This document shows, piece after piece, positions 42,876 to 50,021 of a stretch of 64,000 nt of DNA (its first letter is position 1; each line of letters begins with the position of its first letter). Under the pieces are notes generated by a model that was given only the letters and a program-made list of their open reading frames with translations, did no database searches and was not told the DNA's origin. The DNA comes from Sphingomonas sp. (GTDB lineage: Bacteria; Pseudomonadota; Alphaproteobacteria; Sphingomonadales; Sphingomonadaceae), in contig NZ_JAGHZV010000006.1 of NCBI RefSeq assembly GCF_017745215.1, positions 159,716-223,715 of the forward strand, read 5' to 3'. The position numbers were made by a program, and so were the translations under genes.

Positions 42876-42913
42876 CACGGAATTCCCCGCTCGCTCGCCC
42901 CGGCGAGCGGCCC

Positions 42914-42948
42914 CCGCCGGGAGGGGACCCCCTAGACCCTCCCGGCGG
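42914..42948 (+). other. Perfect 12-bp stem-loop between the peptide gene and pspA
   Basis: Arms CCGCCGGGAGGG (42914-42925) and the matching complement (42937-42948) with an 11-nt loop. There is no T-run, and pspA starts 27 bp later. It may act as an mRNA-stability or processing hairpin that sets the ratio of the peptide to PspA, or as a weak attenuator. Confidence 0.65.
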
Positions 42949-42975
42949 CACCACAGTACGAAGGAGTGAACACCG

Positions 42976-43644
42976 ATGGGCATCTTCTCGCGAACCCGCG
43001 ACATCATCGCAGCCAACGTCACCGACCTGCTCGACAAGGCCGAGGACCCGGCGAAGATGATCCGCATGATCATCCTCGAAATGGAAGAGACGTTGGTCGA
43101 GGTCCGCGCCTCCGCCGCGCGCACCATCGCCGACCAGAAGGAGATGCGCCGCCACATCAGCAAGCTCGAGAAGCTCCAGGAGAGCTGGACCGAGAAGGCC
43201 GAGCTGGCGCTTTCCAAGGATCGCGAGGACCTCGCCAAGGCCGCGCTGATGGAGAAGCAGAAGGCCTCCGACATGTGCGAGCAGCTCGCCGAGGAGATCA
43301 CGGTACTCGACGAGGCGCTCAAGGCTTCGGAGGAGGACATCAACAAGCTCCAGTCGAAGCTGCGCGAGGCGCGTGCCCGCCAGAACTCGATCGTCGCCCG
43401 CATGGAGAGCGCCAACAACCGCGCCCGGATGCGCGAGATGTACAACGGCGGCCGCATGAACGACGCCTTCTCGCGCTTCGACATGCTCGAGCGCCGGGTG
43501 GACCTGGCCGAGGGCCGTGCCGACGCGGCGGGCCTGGGCAGCGCGCCCAAGACGCTCGAGGAGGAGATCGCCGAGCTCAAGTCGTCCGAGAAGGTCGACG
43601 CCGAACTGGAAGCGCTGAAGCAGCGCGTCGCGAAGAAGGGCTGA
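42976..43644 (+). CDS. pspA: Phage shock protein A
   Basis: A 222-residue ESCRT-III-like membrane-remodelling protein that protects the inner membrane and holds PspF inactive. The amphipathic N-helix MGIFSRTRDIIAANVTDLLD and the long coiled coils (about 25-145) are clear; PAKMIRMIILEMEETLVEVR is the signature. The C-terminal helix ends KVDAELEALKQRVAKKG. AAGGAG lies 9 nt before ATG. Length is standard. Confidence 0.96.
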   Translation: MGIFSRTRDIIAANVTDLLDKAEDPAKMIRMIILEMEETLVEVRASAARTIADQKEMRRHISKLEKLQESWTEKAELALSKDREDLAKAALMEKQKASDMCEQLAEEITVLDEALKASEEDINKLQSKLREARARQNSIVARMESANNRARMREMYNGGRMNDAFSRFDMLERRVDLAEGRADAAGLGSAPKTLEEEIAELKSSEKVDAELEALKQRVAKKG

Positions 43645-43648
43645 TCCG

Positions 43649-43915
43649 ATGGAGGATGTGTTCCTTCCGATCATGATCGTGGGGATGCTCTTCATCGGGC
43701 TCCCCTGGGTGATCATGCACTATATCACCAAGTGGAAGCAGGCCGCGACGATCACGGGCGAGGACGAGAAGCTGCTCGACGAGCTGCACTATCTCGCCCG
43801 CCAGCTCGAGGACCGGCTCCAGACCGTCGAGCGCATCGTTGCCGCCGACAACCCGGATTTCCGCCCGCGGCGCGAGCCCGAGCCCGATCCGTACGACTTC
43901 TCACGGAGGAATTGA
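43649..43915 (+). CDS. pspB: Phage shock protein B
   Basis: An 88-residue protein. One N-terminal membrane helix (VFLPIMIVGMLFIGLPWVIMH) is followed by a coiled coil (EDEKLLDELHYLARQLEDRLQTVERIV), a canonical PspB arrangement, and an acidic Pro/Arg tail. It works with PspC to sense membrane stress and free PspF. It starts 4 bp after pspA. Its coiled-coil end RLxTVERIVAAD is echoed in the five proteins encoded downstream. Confidence 0.92.
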   Translation: MEDVFLPIMIVGMLFIGLPWVIMHYITKWKQAATITGEDEKLLDELHYLARQLEDRLQTVERIVAADNPDFRPRREPEPDPYDFSRRN

Positions 43916-43916
43916 G

Positions 43917-44291
43917 ATGGCCAGCCGCACCAAATTCTACCTCGACAAGCAGAATGCCAAGTGGCTGGGCGTCTGTTCGGGCCTGGCGGACTACACCGGC
44001 ATCGAAGTGATCTGGCTCCGCCTCGGCTTCGTGCTGCTGACCTTCGCGATGTTCCCGTTCAACCTCGTCGCCTATCTGCTGATCGCCTGGATGGCGCCGG
44101 CGGCGCCGCGGGGGCTCTACGAGACGCCGGAGGAAGCGAAATTCTGGCAGGGCGTGCGCTCGAACCCGAAGCGCTCGACCTCGGAGATCCGCTCGAAGTT
44201 CCGCGACATCGATCGCCGCCTTGCCGACATCGAAGTCTATTACACCAGCCGGAATACCCGGCTCGCCGATGAGATCGACAGCCTGCGCTGA
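43917..44291 (+). CDS. pspC: Phage shock protein C (PspC domain)
   Basis: A 124-residue inner-membrane protein with the PspC domain: KFYLDKQNAKWLGVCSGLADYTGIEVIWLRLGFVLL, then a second helix (NLVAYLLIAWMAP). The C-terminal cytosolic part has a coiled-coil-like end RLADIEVYYTSRNTRLADEIDSLR, carrying the EI-D-x-LR ending shared with the downstream proteins. ATG 43917 follows a strong ACGGAGGA site and is 1 bp after the pspB stop. Confidence 0.92.
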   Translation: MASRTKFYLDKQNAKWLGVCSGLADYTGIEVIWLRLGFVLLTFAMFPFNLVAYLLIAWMAPAAPRGLYETPEEAKFWQGVRSNPKRSTSEIRSKFRDIDRRLADIEVYYTSRNTRLADEIDSLR

Positions 44292-44321
44292 TCCAGCCGC
44301 GGCTGCCAAAGGGAGGAAACA

Positions 44322-44636
44322 ATGGAACATATGGGTTGGCTGGTACCGGTGCTGATCGTCGGCGTCGTGATGGCCTCCAGGGCGTTCCAGACCTGGGTTC
44401 GCGCCAAGCATGGCTACCCGGTCGAGGATGATTGCCCGTCGAGCCGCCTCACCGGGCGGGCCCGGGGAGCCCAGGACGGGGGCCTGGCAGCCGAACGCAA
44501 GATCGCGCTGCTCTCGTCCGAGAATGAACGGCTGACCGGCCAGATCCACCGGCTCGAGGAGCGGCTCGCCGTGCTCGAGCGGATCGCCACCGATCCCGCC
44601 GAGCGGGTTGCCCGCGAAATCGACGCACTGCGCTGA
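44322..44636 (+). CDS. PspB-like small membrane coiled-coil protein 1
   Basis: A 104-residue protein: helix MGWLVPVLIVGVVMASRAFQ, then WVRAKHGYPVED, a polar linker, and a coiled coil ENERLTGQIHRLEERLAVLERIATD followed by REIDALR. The linker segment WVRxKxGYPxE is repeated in the next gene. The C-terminal block LEERLxVLERIATD-x(7)-EIDxLR is shared with several neighbours. GGAGG lies 7 nt upstream. It may be a paralogous expansion of PspB. Function not known. Confidence 0.72.
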   Translation: MEHMGWLVPVLIVGVVMASRAFQTWVRAKHGYPVEDDCPSSRLTGRARGAQDGGLAAERKIALLSSENERLTGQIHRLEERLAVLERIATDPAERVAREIDALR

Positions 44637-44650
44637 GGGGAGACACGATA

Positions 44651-44986
44651 ATGGACTCGGAGAAAGTAGCGTTCCTGCAGAGCCTCTCGGGCATCTTCCC
44701 GATGATCGCAGTGATCGTCTCGGTTGCGGTGGGCGCCTGGGTGTTCACCACCTGGCTCCGGATCAAGAACGGCTACCCGCTCGAGAACAGCTGGGGCAAG
44801 CCGATCTATCCGAAGACCGACGACGAGGCGATGGAGCGGATCAAGCTGCTCAGCCAGGAAAATGCCCAGCTCCGCGCGGAGCTCGGCTCGATCAAGGACC
44901 GGCTCGCCAACGTCGAGCGTATCGTGACCGACAGTGCGCATGGCCTGGATCGCGAGATCGAGCAGCTGCGCGGCACGCGGAACTGA
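44651..44986 (+). CDS. PspB-like small membrane coiled-coil protein 2
   Basis: A 111-residue protein. One membrane helix (MIAVIVSVAVGAWVFTTWL) is followed by RIKNGYPLENSWGKP, close to the corresponding part of protein 1, and a coiled coil (AMERIKLLSQENAQLRAELG) leading to IKDRLANVERIVTD and REIEQLR. It starts 14 bp after protein 1 with GGGGAG upstream. Similarity to protein 1 runs over most of the length, so these two are probably recent paralogs. Confidence 0.72.
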   Translation: MDSEKVAFLQSLSGIFPMIAVIVSVAVGAWVFTTWLRIKNGYPLENSWGKPIYPKTDDEAMERIKLLSQENAQLRAELGSIKDRLANVERIVTDSAHGLDREIEQLRGTRN

Positions 44987-44998
44987 GGAGAAACTGGG

Positions 44999-45262
44999 AT
45001 GAGCCCGTTCTGGATACCGATCCTGGGGATCTGCTGCGGCCTGGTGGCCATCATCGGCGGCGTGTTCGTGAAGCCCTGGATCGAGCTGCAACGGCGCAAG
45101 ATGGAGCTCGAGGCTCAGATGGTGGCAGAGAAGGCGGCGCAATATGCCGCCCACACCGAGCGGCTCGAGCAGCGGGTGAGGGTTCTCGAAAGGATCGCGA
45201 CCGATCGCGGCGCCGATCTCTCCGAAGAGATCGACAGGCTTCGCGACGAGCCGCTGAACTGA
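44999..45262 (+). CDS. PspB-like small membrane coiled-coil protein 3
   Basis: An 87-residue protein. An N-terminal helix (FWIPILGICCGLVAIIGGVFV) with two adjacent Cys residues is followed by a long coiled coil (LQRRKMELEAQMVAEKAAQY) ending LEQRVRVLERIATD and SEEIDRLRDE. The repeated ending matches proteins 1, 2 and 4. AGGAG lies about 8 nt upstream. Unnamed family. Confidence 0.72.
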   Translation: MSPFWIPILGICCGLVAIIGGVFVKPWIELQRRKMELEAQMVAEKAAQYAAHTERLEQRVRVLERIATDRGADLSEEIDRLRDEPLN

Positions 45263-45302
45263 CCAACCGCCGGCACGCCCGGCGAACCGAAGGAATAGAG
45301 AC

Positions 45303-45425
45303 ATGTTGATGGTTGTTGCCGTACTGGCGGTCCCCACCGCCATCGGGGTCTGGCTGGCCGAAAAACGCGATCGCCCGCGCCGCCGCGCGATGCAGGCGAC
45401 CGATCGGGTCCAGCCCGCCGAATAA
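45303..45425 (+). CDS. 40-residue membrane peptide in the extended psp operon
   Basis: A short open frame from ATG 45303 (GAAGGAATAGA upstream) to TAA 45423-45425. It codes for one hydrophobic segment (MLMVVAVLAVPTAIGVWLAE) and a very basic Arg/Lys tail (KRDRPRRRAMQ). It lies between PspB-like proteins 3 and 4 with no large gaps. It looks like a minimal version of the membrane anchors nearby, lacking the coiled coil. Confidence 0.6.
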   Translation: MLMVVAVLAVPTAIGVWLAEKRDRPRRRAMQATDRVQPAE

Positions 45426-45461
45426 GCAAGAAACGACGCGAAGACAGGGAGTTCCACGCCA

Positions 45462-45731
45462 ATGAATCCGTTCGAAATGGTTGTCGCGATCATCGTCGTG
45501 GTCACCATCGGCAGCGTGCTCAAGGCCCGCTACGGGGTCCGCAAGGACCAGTGGGGCAACGAGGTCCACGTGCCGACCGGCGCGGACACGGCCGAGAACG
45601 CCCGGCTTCGCGACGAAATCCGCACGCTCCGGGACCGTATCCAGGTCCTCGAGCGCGTGGTCACCGACAATGAGAGCGGCGCCCGCATCGATCGCGAGAT
45701 CGAAGCGCTCCGCGACAAGAACAAGGTTTGA
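45462..45731 (+). CDS. PspB-like small membrane coiled-coil protein 4
   Basis: An 89-residue protein: a membrane helix (EMVVAIIVVVTIGSVLKARYG), a linker KDQWGNEVHVPTGADT, and a coiled coil RLRDEIRTLRDRIQVLERVVTD with REIEALRDK at the end. It carries the full shared ending. Its linker has W-G like protein 2 (SWGKP). GGGAG lies 10 nt upstream. Confidence 0.72.
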   Translation: MNPFEMVVAIIVVVTIGSVLKARYGVRKDQWGNEVHVPTGADTAENARLRDEIRTLRDRIQVLERVVTDNESGARIDREIEALRDKNKV

Positions 45732-45743
45732 TGGGAGGCTGAT

Positions 45744-45995
45744 GTGATCATGGACGCCCATGTCTACACCACCGTCGCGCTGTCGAGCCTCGCCGGCGTG
45801 GCGATGGTCACTGCAGCGGGGCTCTCGGGCTGGCGCGGCTGGCTGCGGCTCAAGCAGCTCGAGCTCGGCGACCGCCGTCCCTCGCCCGACGCGCACCCGA
45901 TGCCGACCGGCTCGGCCGCGTCGCGGATCGAGATCGCCGACCTGAAGGAGCGCATCCGCAAGCTCGAGGCGATCGCGGCCGGGGTGGACCTCTGA
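45744..45995 (+). CDS. PspB-like small membrane protein 5, shortened tail
   Basis: An 83-residue protein from GTG 45744 (GGGAGG 5 nt upstream), or 81 from ATG 45750. The helix (TTVALSSLAGVAMVTAAGLSGW) is followed by WLRLKQLELGDRRP, and the tail has DLKERIRKLEAIAAGVDL, a trimmed form of the shared block without the EIDxLR ending. It is the last member of the series and ends 25 bp before sufE. Confidence 0.65.
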   Translation: MIMDAHVYTTVALSSLAGVAMVTAAGLSGWRGWLRLKQLELGDRRPSPDAHPMPTGSAASRIEIADLKERIRKLEAIAAGVDL

Positions 45996-46020
45996 GGCCC
46001 ACCCGGCTAGCGGGGCCGGC

Positions 46021-46431
46021 ATGCCGACCCTCGCCGAGCTCCAGGAGGAATATGAATTCCTCGACGCGGACGACCGCTACCGATTGCTGATCGATCTCGG
46101 GCGCGGCCTGGAGCCGATGCCCGAAGCCCTCAAGACCGATGCGACACTGGTGCGCGGCTGCTCCGCCGCCGTCTGGGTCTATCCCACCCGCAACGACGCC
46201 GAGGGCGGCTCGCTCCACTTCCTCGCCGATTCGAATGCCGCGATCACCAAGGGCATTATCGCGCTGGTGCTGATCGCGGTGCAGGACAAGGCGCCCGCCG
46301 CCATCCTGGCCACGGACATCGAAGCCGCCCTCGCCCCCTTCGACCTGCGCAACCAGCTCAGCTCGAACCGCACCCAGGGCATCCCCAACATGATCGCGCT
46401 GATCCGCGAAACCGCCGAGCGCTACGCGTAA
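46021..46431 (+). CDS. sufE: SufE-family cysteine desulfuration protein
   Basis: A 136-residue sulfur carrier that accepts persulfide from SufS. The acceptor Cys is in VRGCSAAVW (Cys about 47), with the helix EEYEFLDADDRYRLLIDLGR before and SSNRTQGIPNMIALIRETA after. It starts 25 bp beyond the psp-like run; whether it shares that transcript is not clear. Fe-S cluster biogenesis links only loosely to envelope stress. Confidence 0.92.
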   Translation: MPTLAELQEEYEFLDADDRYRLLIDLGRGLEPMPEALKTDATLVRGCSAAVWVYPTRNDAEGGSLHFLADSNAAITKGIIALVLIAVQDKAPAAILATDIEAALAPFDLRNQLSSNRTQGIPNMIALIRETAERYA

Positions 46432-46871
46432 GTTGGCAGGGAGAGCCGGTCGGCTCTGATCCGCGCGGCCGGCGACTTGCAAAATAGGAGTTCAAAGGCG
46501 AGCCTGCTCGCCGCTCTTTCGCATCGTCGATCCACGCCAGCCTCCCTTTCGGAGCCAACACGCGTCCGCTGACGCCAAACGGTTTTTCACATGATTGGTG
46601 TCAACCGTGTAAACTGTATTATCTCAATACCACACCAGGATCTTCTCGCCCAAGTGTCGCCGATCGTTGGGCAATGAACGACTACGCCGTCCATACGATC
46701 GCGGTGTGCCAGCTCTTCGTGACACCCTCGGCGGCCTTATTAAGATCAGGACCGCCCGCAGGCCCCGTTGACCCCGGGGCCCGCCGAACGCCGCCCATCC
46801 GTTGACGCACCCGGACGGATCAAGCATCGTCGACGAGCCTTGCACGAGGCGGCGGTGATACGAGGTGCGCC
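46432..46871. other. 440-bp gap without a recognised gene
   Basis: No coding frame with a ribosome site and family likeness was seen on either strand. It starts with a short stem (AGAGCCG-GT-CGGCTCT at 46442-46457), a possible processing hairpin. The region about 46570-46640 is less GC-rich than its surroundings, with a GGTTTTTCACATGATTGG stretch. Presumably it holds the promoter for 46872, but none was clear. Confidence 0.5.
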
Positions 46872-47582
46872 ATGAATTTCATGCCGTTGGTAGCGCTGGC
46901 CCTGGTCGCGCTCGCACCTCCGCCGCCGCCCGAGACCCGAATCGTCGAGCCCAAGGAGATCAAGGGGCCGGCGGGGCTGAAGTCCGGCGAGGGCGTGCTC
47001 CGCCTGTCGCTGCGGTCGCAGCGGCAGTTCATCGAGACCGCCTATCTCTACCTGGTCGAAGTCAGGCCCGACGGCGCCGACGGCCCCCTGGTCCTCCGCT
47101 TCGAGCGGGGTGCCGGCGTGCCCGTGATGGGCACCAACATGATCGACGTGAAAGCGCGCTACTATCGCGTGCCGCGGGGCCGATACCGGCTGCTCGCCTA
47201 TACGGTCGCGTGCAACACGGTGCCGCCGCCCGGCACGGCTTGTCTGTTCGGCGCACGCGCACTGCCAACCGAAGCCTATGTCGGCGGATCTCCGACGCTC
47301 GAAGTCGCCGAGGGCGCCGTGACCGACGGCGGCGACTTCGTGATCGAATATACCAAGGAGGTGGACCTCGATAAGGTCGACCTGTTCGACGACAGTTTCT
47401 CGGACGAAGGTTATGGCGTCCGCTGGCGGGCGATTAAGCCGGCGATCGCGCCGCCGTTCGCAGCGCTCCGGGCGGGGCCCGCGCCTGTCGTCCCGCCAGA
47501 GTTCCGCTCGCGCATCGAATGCGAGCAGCGGCCGAAGAGCATGAAGATCCAGTTCCCCTTCCGCTGCCCCGCGACGAACTGA
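46872..47582 (+). CDS. Secreted hypothetical protein
   Basis: A 236-residue protein with signal peptide MNFMPLVALALVALAP and a Pro-rich start to the mature part. The body looks beta-rich (RLSLRSQRQFIETAYLYLVEVRP; YRLLAYTVACNTVPPPGTACLFG), with two Cys pairs. I do not recognise a family. It is convergent with the ferredoxin gene. Confidence 0.6.
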   Translation: MNFMPLVALALVALAPPPPPETRIVEPKEIKGPAGLKSGEGVLRLSLRSQRQFIETAYLYLVEVRPDGADGPLVLRFERGAGVPVMGTNMIDVKARYYRVPRGRYRLLAYTVACNTVPPPGTACLFGARALPTEAYVGGSPTLEVAEGAVTDGGDFVIEYTKEVDLDKVDLFDDSFSDEGYGVRWRAIKPAIAPPFAALRAGPAPVVPPEFRSRIECEQRPKSMKIQFPFRCPATN

Positions 47583-47586
47583 GCGT

Positions 47587-47913
47587 TCAGCGAGTCTCCG
47601 GACGCGAATCCTCGCCCAGCCCCAGCGCCTCGCCTACCTCTTCCACCGGCGTGCCCTTCTCTACCAGCAGCCAGCCGTGGGGGTCGTTGCCGTTGACTAC
47701 CGTAACCGCGCCGCGCGGGCAGACCCCCAGGCACTTCACTTCGACGATGCCGGCGCGGCTCTTGCGGCCCTTCTTGAGCCCGAAGGCCTTGCGCAGCGCC
47801 TTGGCCAGCCCGGTCTTGCCCTTCGGCCCGAAGCCGCCGTCGAGCTTCTTCGAGCATTTGGCGCAGACGAGGATCGCGTCGTCCCAGTTCGAACGGATCG
47901 GCCGCGTGCTCAA
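47587..47913 (-). CDS. Thioredoxin-like (2Fe-2S) ferredoxin
   Basis: A 108-residue protein with Cys residues in ILVCAKCSKKLDGG (about 17 and 20) and VKCLGVCPRGAVTVV (about 61 and 65), the spacing of thioredoxin-fold [2Fe-2S] ferredoxins. The start used is TTG 47913, overlapping the J-domain gene's TGA (TTGA) with GGAAGG just upstream; the surrounding frame offers no ATG nearby. The coupling suggests joint expression with the J-domain protein. Electron partner unknown. Confidence 0.75.
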   Translation of the reverse strand: MSTRPIRSNWDDAILVCAKCSKKLDGGFGPKGKTGLAKALRKAFGLKKGRKSRAGIVEVKCLGVCPRGAVTVVNGNDPHGWLLVEKGTPVEEVGEALGLGEDSRPETR

Positions 47914-48446
47914 TCGCCCTTCCAGCTCCGCCGCTCCTCGGCGGCCTTGAGCACGTCATAGGCGGCCTGGATTCCGTGGAAGCGCTTGGCGGCCTCGGCG
48001 TCGCCCGGGCGGACGTCGGGGTGGTTGGCCTTGGCGAGCCGACGATAGGAGACGCGGACCGCTTCGAAATCGGCATCCGCCTCGAGTTCGAGCACTTCCA
48101 GCGCGCGCATCTCGTCGCGCGAGCGGCTGCCGTCGCCGGGGCCCGCCCAGCCATAATGCGAGGCTTCAGCGAAGCCGTTCGCCGAGCGCCGCTCGTCGGC
48201 TTCGCGCTTGGCGGCTTCCTCGGCGGTCAGGCCTTCGAAGTAATTCCAGTTGCGATTGTATTCGGCGGCGTGCGTCTCGCAGAAATACCAGCGCTCGGGG
48301 CTGTTGGGCGATTTGGGCGCAGGCCGGTCGCCGGGTTCCTGGCAGCCGTCGCGGTCGCACAGGCGCACCTGCTGCGCCTCGCGCGCGGCGCCATACTCGC
48401 GCCAGCGGGGGAATCCCCAATCCATCGATCGCGTCGAACGGGCCAT
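47910..48446 (-). CDS. J-domain-containing protein
   Basis: A 178-residue protein with a C-terminal J-domain (about 110-178): ALEVLELEADADFEAVRVSYRRLAKANHPDV with the HPD motif, then KRFHGIQAAYDVLKAAEE. The N-terminal 100 residues contain RLCDRDGCQEPGDRPAP and ERWYFCETHAAEYNRNWNYF, a small Cys/His-rich zinc-binding-like region found in many alphaproteobacterial J proteins. ATG 48446 was chosen; upstream is the palindromic repeat. It recruits DnaK to unknown clients. Confidence 0.85.
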   Translation of the reverse strand: MARSTRSMDWGFPRWREYGAAREAQQVRLCDRDGCQEPGDRPAPKSPNSPERWYFCETHAAEYNRNWNYFEGLTAEEAAKREADERRSANGFAEASHYGWAGPGDGSRSRDEMRALEVLELEADADFEAVRVSYRRLAKANHPDVRPGDAEAAKRFHGIQAAYDVLKAAEERRSWKGD

Positions 48447-48559
48447 CGAACCGAGATAGGCAAAGGATGTGACAAGCGCCACCTGGGGCGAGCCCGGAAG
48501 CGAAAAAATTAACGAATGAACGGTGCCGTCCGGTATCCAAACAAGCCCGCTCCTTCCAT

Positions 48560-48641
48560 CGTCATCCCGGCGAAAGCCGGGACCCAGGGCCGCGGGCGAC
48601 TTCCTCTGTAACCCTGGGTCCCGGCTTTCGCCGGGATGACG
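48560..48641. repeat. Intergenic palindromic repeat, full copy 8
   Basis: An 82-bp copy with perfect arms, 42 bp past the 3-prime end of the RNase P RNA gene on the minus strand. The spacer has the CCGCGGGC orientation. In this position the hairpin could stop or process the RNA transcript. Confidence 0.92.
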
Positions 48642-48683
48642 GCTGGGTAGATGGCGCCTGGAGTTTCGACGAAAGAGCACGAA

Positions 48684-49060
48684 CACTGCCAGAGGGCCTG
48701 TAAGCCGGGTTCTGTCCTCGCCTTTCGGCGATGGGCGACCATTCCTCTAGGCGACGGATCGCTCCGCCGCTCAAGCAACCAACCCGGGCGCCGGGGCCGG
48801 AACATGGCCCATGTGGCGCCCCTATTCGGTCTTGCTCCCGGTGGGGTTTGCCGTGCCGCTTCCGTTGCCGGTCGCGCGGTGCGCTCTTGCCGCACCCTTT
48901 CACCCTTGCCCCTCGCCCGAAGGCCGGTTGGCGGTCTGCTCTCTGTGGCACTTTCCCTGGGGTCGCCCCCGCCGGGCATTACCCGGCACCGTCGTTCCAT
49001 GGAGCCCGGACTTTCCTCGCGTGCTTGCGCACCCGCGGCCGCCCGGCCCTCTGGCAGTGG
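48684..49060 (-). ncRNA. rnpB: RNase P RNA, bacterial class A
   Basis: The minus strand folds as RNase P RNA of about 377 nt, the ribozyme that matures the 5-prime ends of tRNAs. The conserved 5-prime core GAGGAAAGTCCGGGCTCC is read from about 49022 down to 49005, and the conserved 3-prime ACAGAACCCGGCTTA from about 48714 to 48700. Helix P1 is perfect: 15 nt at 49045-49059 pair with 48684-48698. Ends are set by P1 and may differ by a few bases. A repeat follows the 3-prime end. Confidence 0.95.
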
Positions 49061-49097
49061 AGGCGCTATAGCGTCCGGCGGCGCGCGTGCAAGCCGG

Positions 49098-49457
49098 TCA
49101 GGCGGCCGGCGGTTGCTCGTCCTCGGCCTCGCCGTCGCTTGCGTCCGACTTCTCGGATTCAACGGCGTTGTACGCCACTGCCGTGCCCGAGGCGGTGACG
49201 ACGATATGCGTAAGGCTGCCGAGCGGCCCGGCGGCAAGCGCGGCGGCGCGATAGTCGGTCGAGGGCTTGAGCACCGCGTCGGCGCCCACGACGCGCGCCA
49301 TCCGCTCGAGCGCGCTCGACGCCTCGGCCACGGTCGGCGCCGTCACCGACGGCAGCGGCTTGCCTTCGCCATCGGTCCGCGCGACGCCCGTCAGCCGCAC
49401 CCGCACGGGCCCCATGGTGGTATATTGCGATCCCAGGCCCTGGTTCGAGTGCAGCAT
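49098..49457 (-). CDS. YbjQ-like heavy-metal-binding-domain protein
   Basis: A 119-residue protein from ATG 49457 with GGAGGAAATC just upstream. The segment ASSALERMARVVGADAVLKPSTDYRAAAL followed by GPLGSLTHIVVTASGTAVAY matches the YbjQ/DUF74 fold, which ends in a V-ASGTAV strand. A Ser/Glu/Asp-rich tail of about 22 residues is added. The ligand for the family is uncertain. It is divergent from the DUF2185 gene. Confidence 0.7.
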   Translation of the reverse strand: MLHSNQGLGSQYTTMGPVRVRLTGVARTDGEGKPLPSVTAPTVAEASSALERMARVVGADAVLKPSTDYRAAALAAGPLGSLTHIVVTASGTAVAYNAVESEKSDASDGEAEDEQPPAA

Positions 49458-49580
49458 GATTTCCTCCAACGCTGCATTAACCCCGCCGCGATGACAGAGG
49501 CGTAACCAACCTGCGTAAAGGCGCAGGTAACCGAGTTGAAAGGGATTGGCTCCTTCTACGCGCGTAACTAGGTTCGGCCC

Positions 49581-50021
49581 ATGAACGGACGCATTCTTCT
49601 GGGGTTCGCGGCGATCCTGACTTACCTCGCCGCGGCTCCCGCCCAGGCGCAGCAGGCAGGCGACGGAACCAGGCCGATGAAGCAATTCGCCATACCGAAG
49701 GAGCGGATGAAGCGGCTGGTCGACGACAACAGCGTGGCGATCGCCAGCGACCGGATCACGGTCGACGGCCACAAGGTGGGCTATATGTACCGCGAGGCGC
49801 CGCACGATCCGGTCGACAGCGGCTGGCGCTTCCTCGCCGGGGACGAGGACGACGCCTATATGGACAATGCCGCGAACCACGGCGTCTATACGGTCAACAC
49901 GATCGCCAACTACGACCCCGAGATCATCCCCTTCCTCGAGGCACCGGCGGGAAGCGCGTTCATCCGCGTCGACGGCAAGCTGGTCCCCGACCCCAAAGGC
50001 GCGCCGGCACCCCGCGACTAA
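49581..50021 (+). CDS. Secreted DUF2185 (Imm33-like) protein
   Basis: A 146-residue protein with signal peptide MNGRILLGFAAILTYLAAAPAQA. The core KVGYMYREAPHDPVDSGWRFLAGDEDDAYMDN (about 66-97) is the DUF2185 signature, a fold used in some immunity proteins (Imm33), with HGVYTVNTIANYDPEIIPFLEAPAGSAF after it. No toxin gene is adjacent, so an immunity role is not supported here. The stop overlaps the convergent amidase stop. Confidence 0.75.
   Translation: MNGRILLGFAAILTYLAAAPAQAQQAGDGTRPMKQFAIPKERMKRLVDDNSVAIASDRITVDGHKVGYMYREAPHDPVDSGWRFLAGDEDDAYMDNAANHGVYTVNTIANYDPEIIPFLEAPAGSAFIRVDGKLVPDPKGAPAPRD

Noticed and set aside
46624..46845. 73-codon minus-strand open frame in the 440-bp gap
   Set aside because: No ribosome site, no hydrophobic or domain pattern, basic low-information composition.
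49581..50021. DUF2185 protein as an immunity protein of a toxin system
   Set aside because: It has a signal peptide and no toxin-like gene is nearby; the fold alone is not enough.
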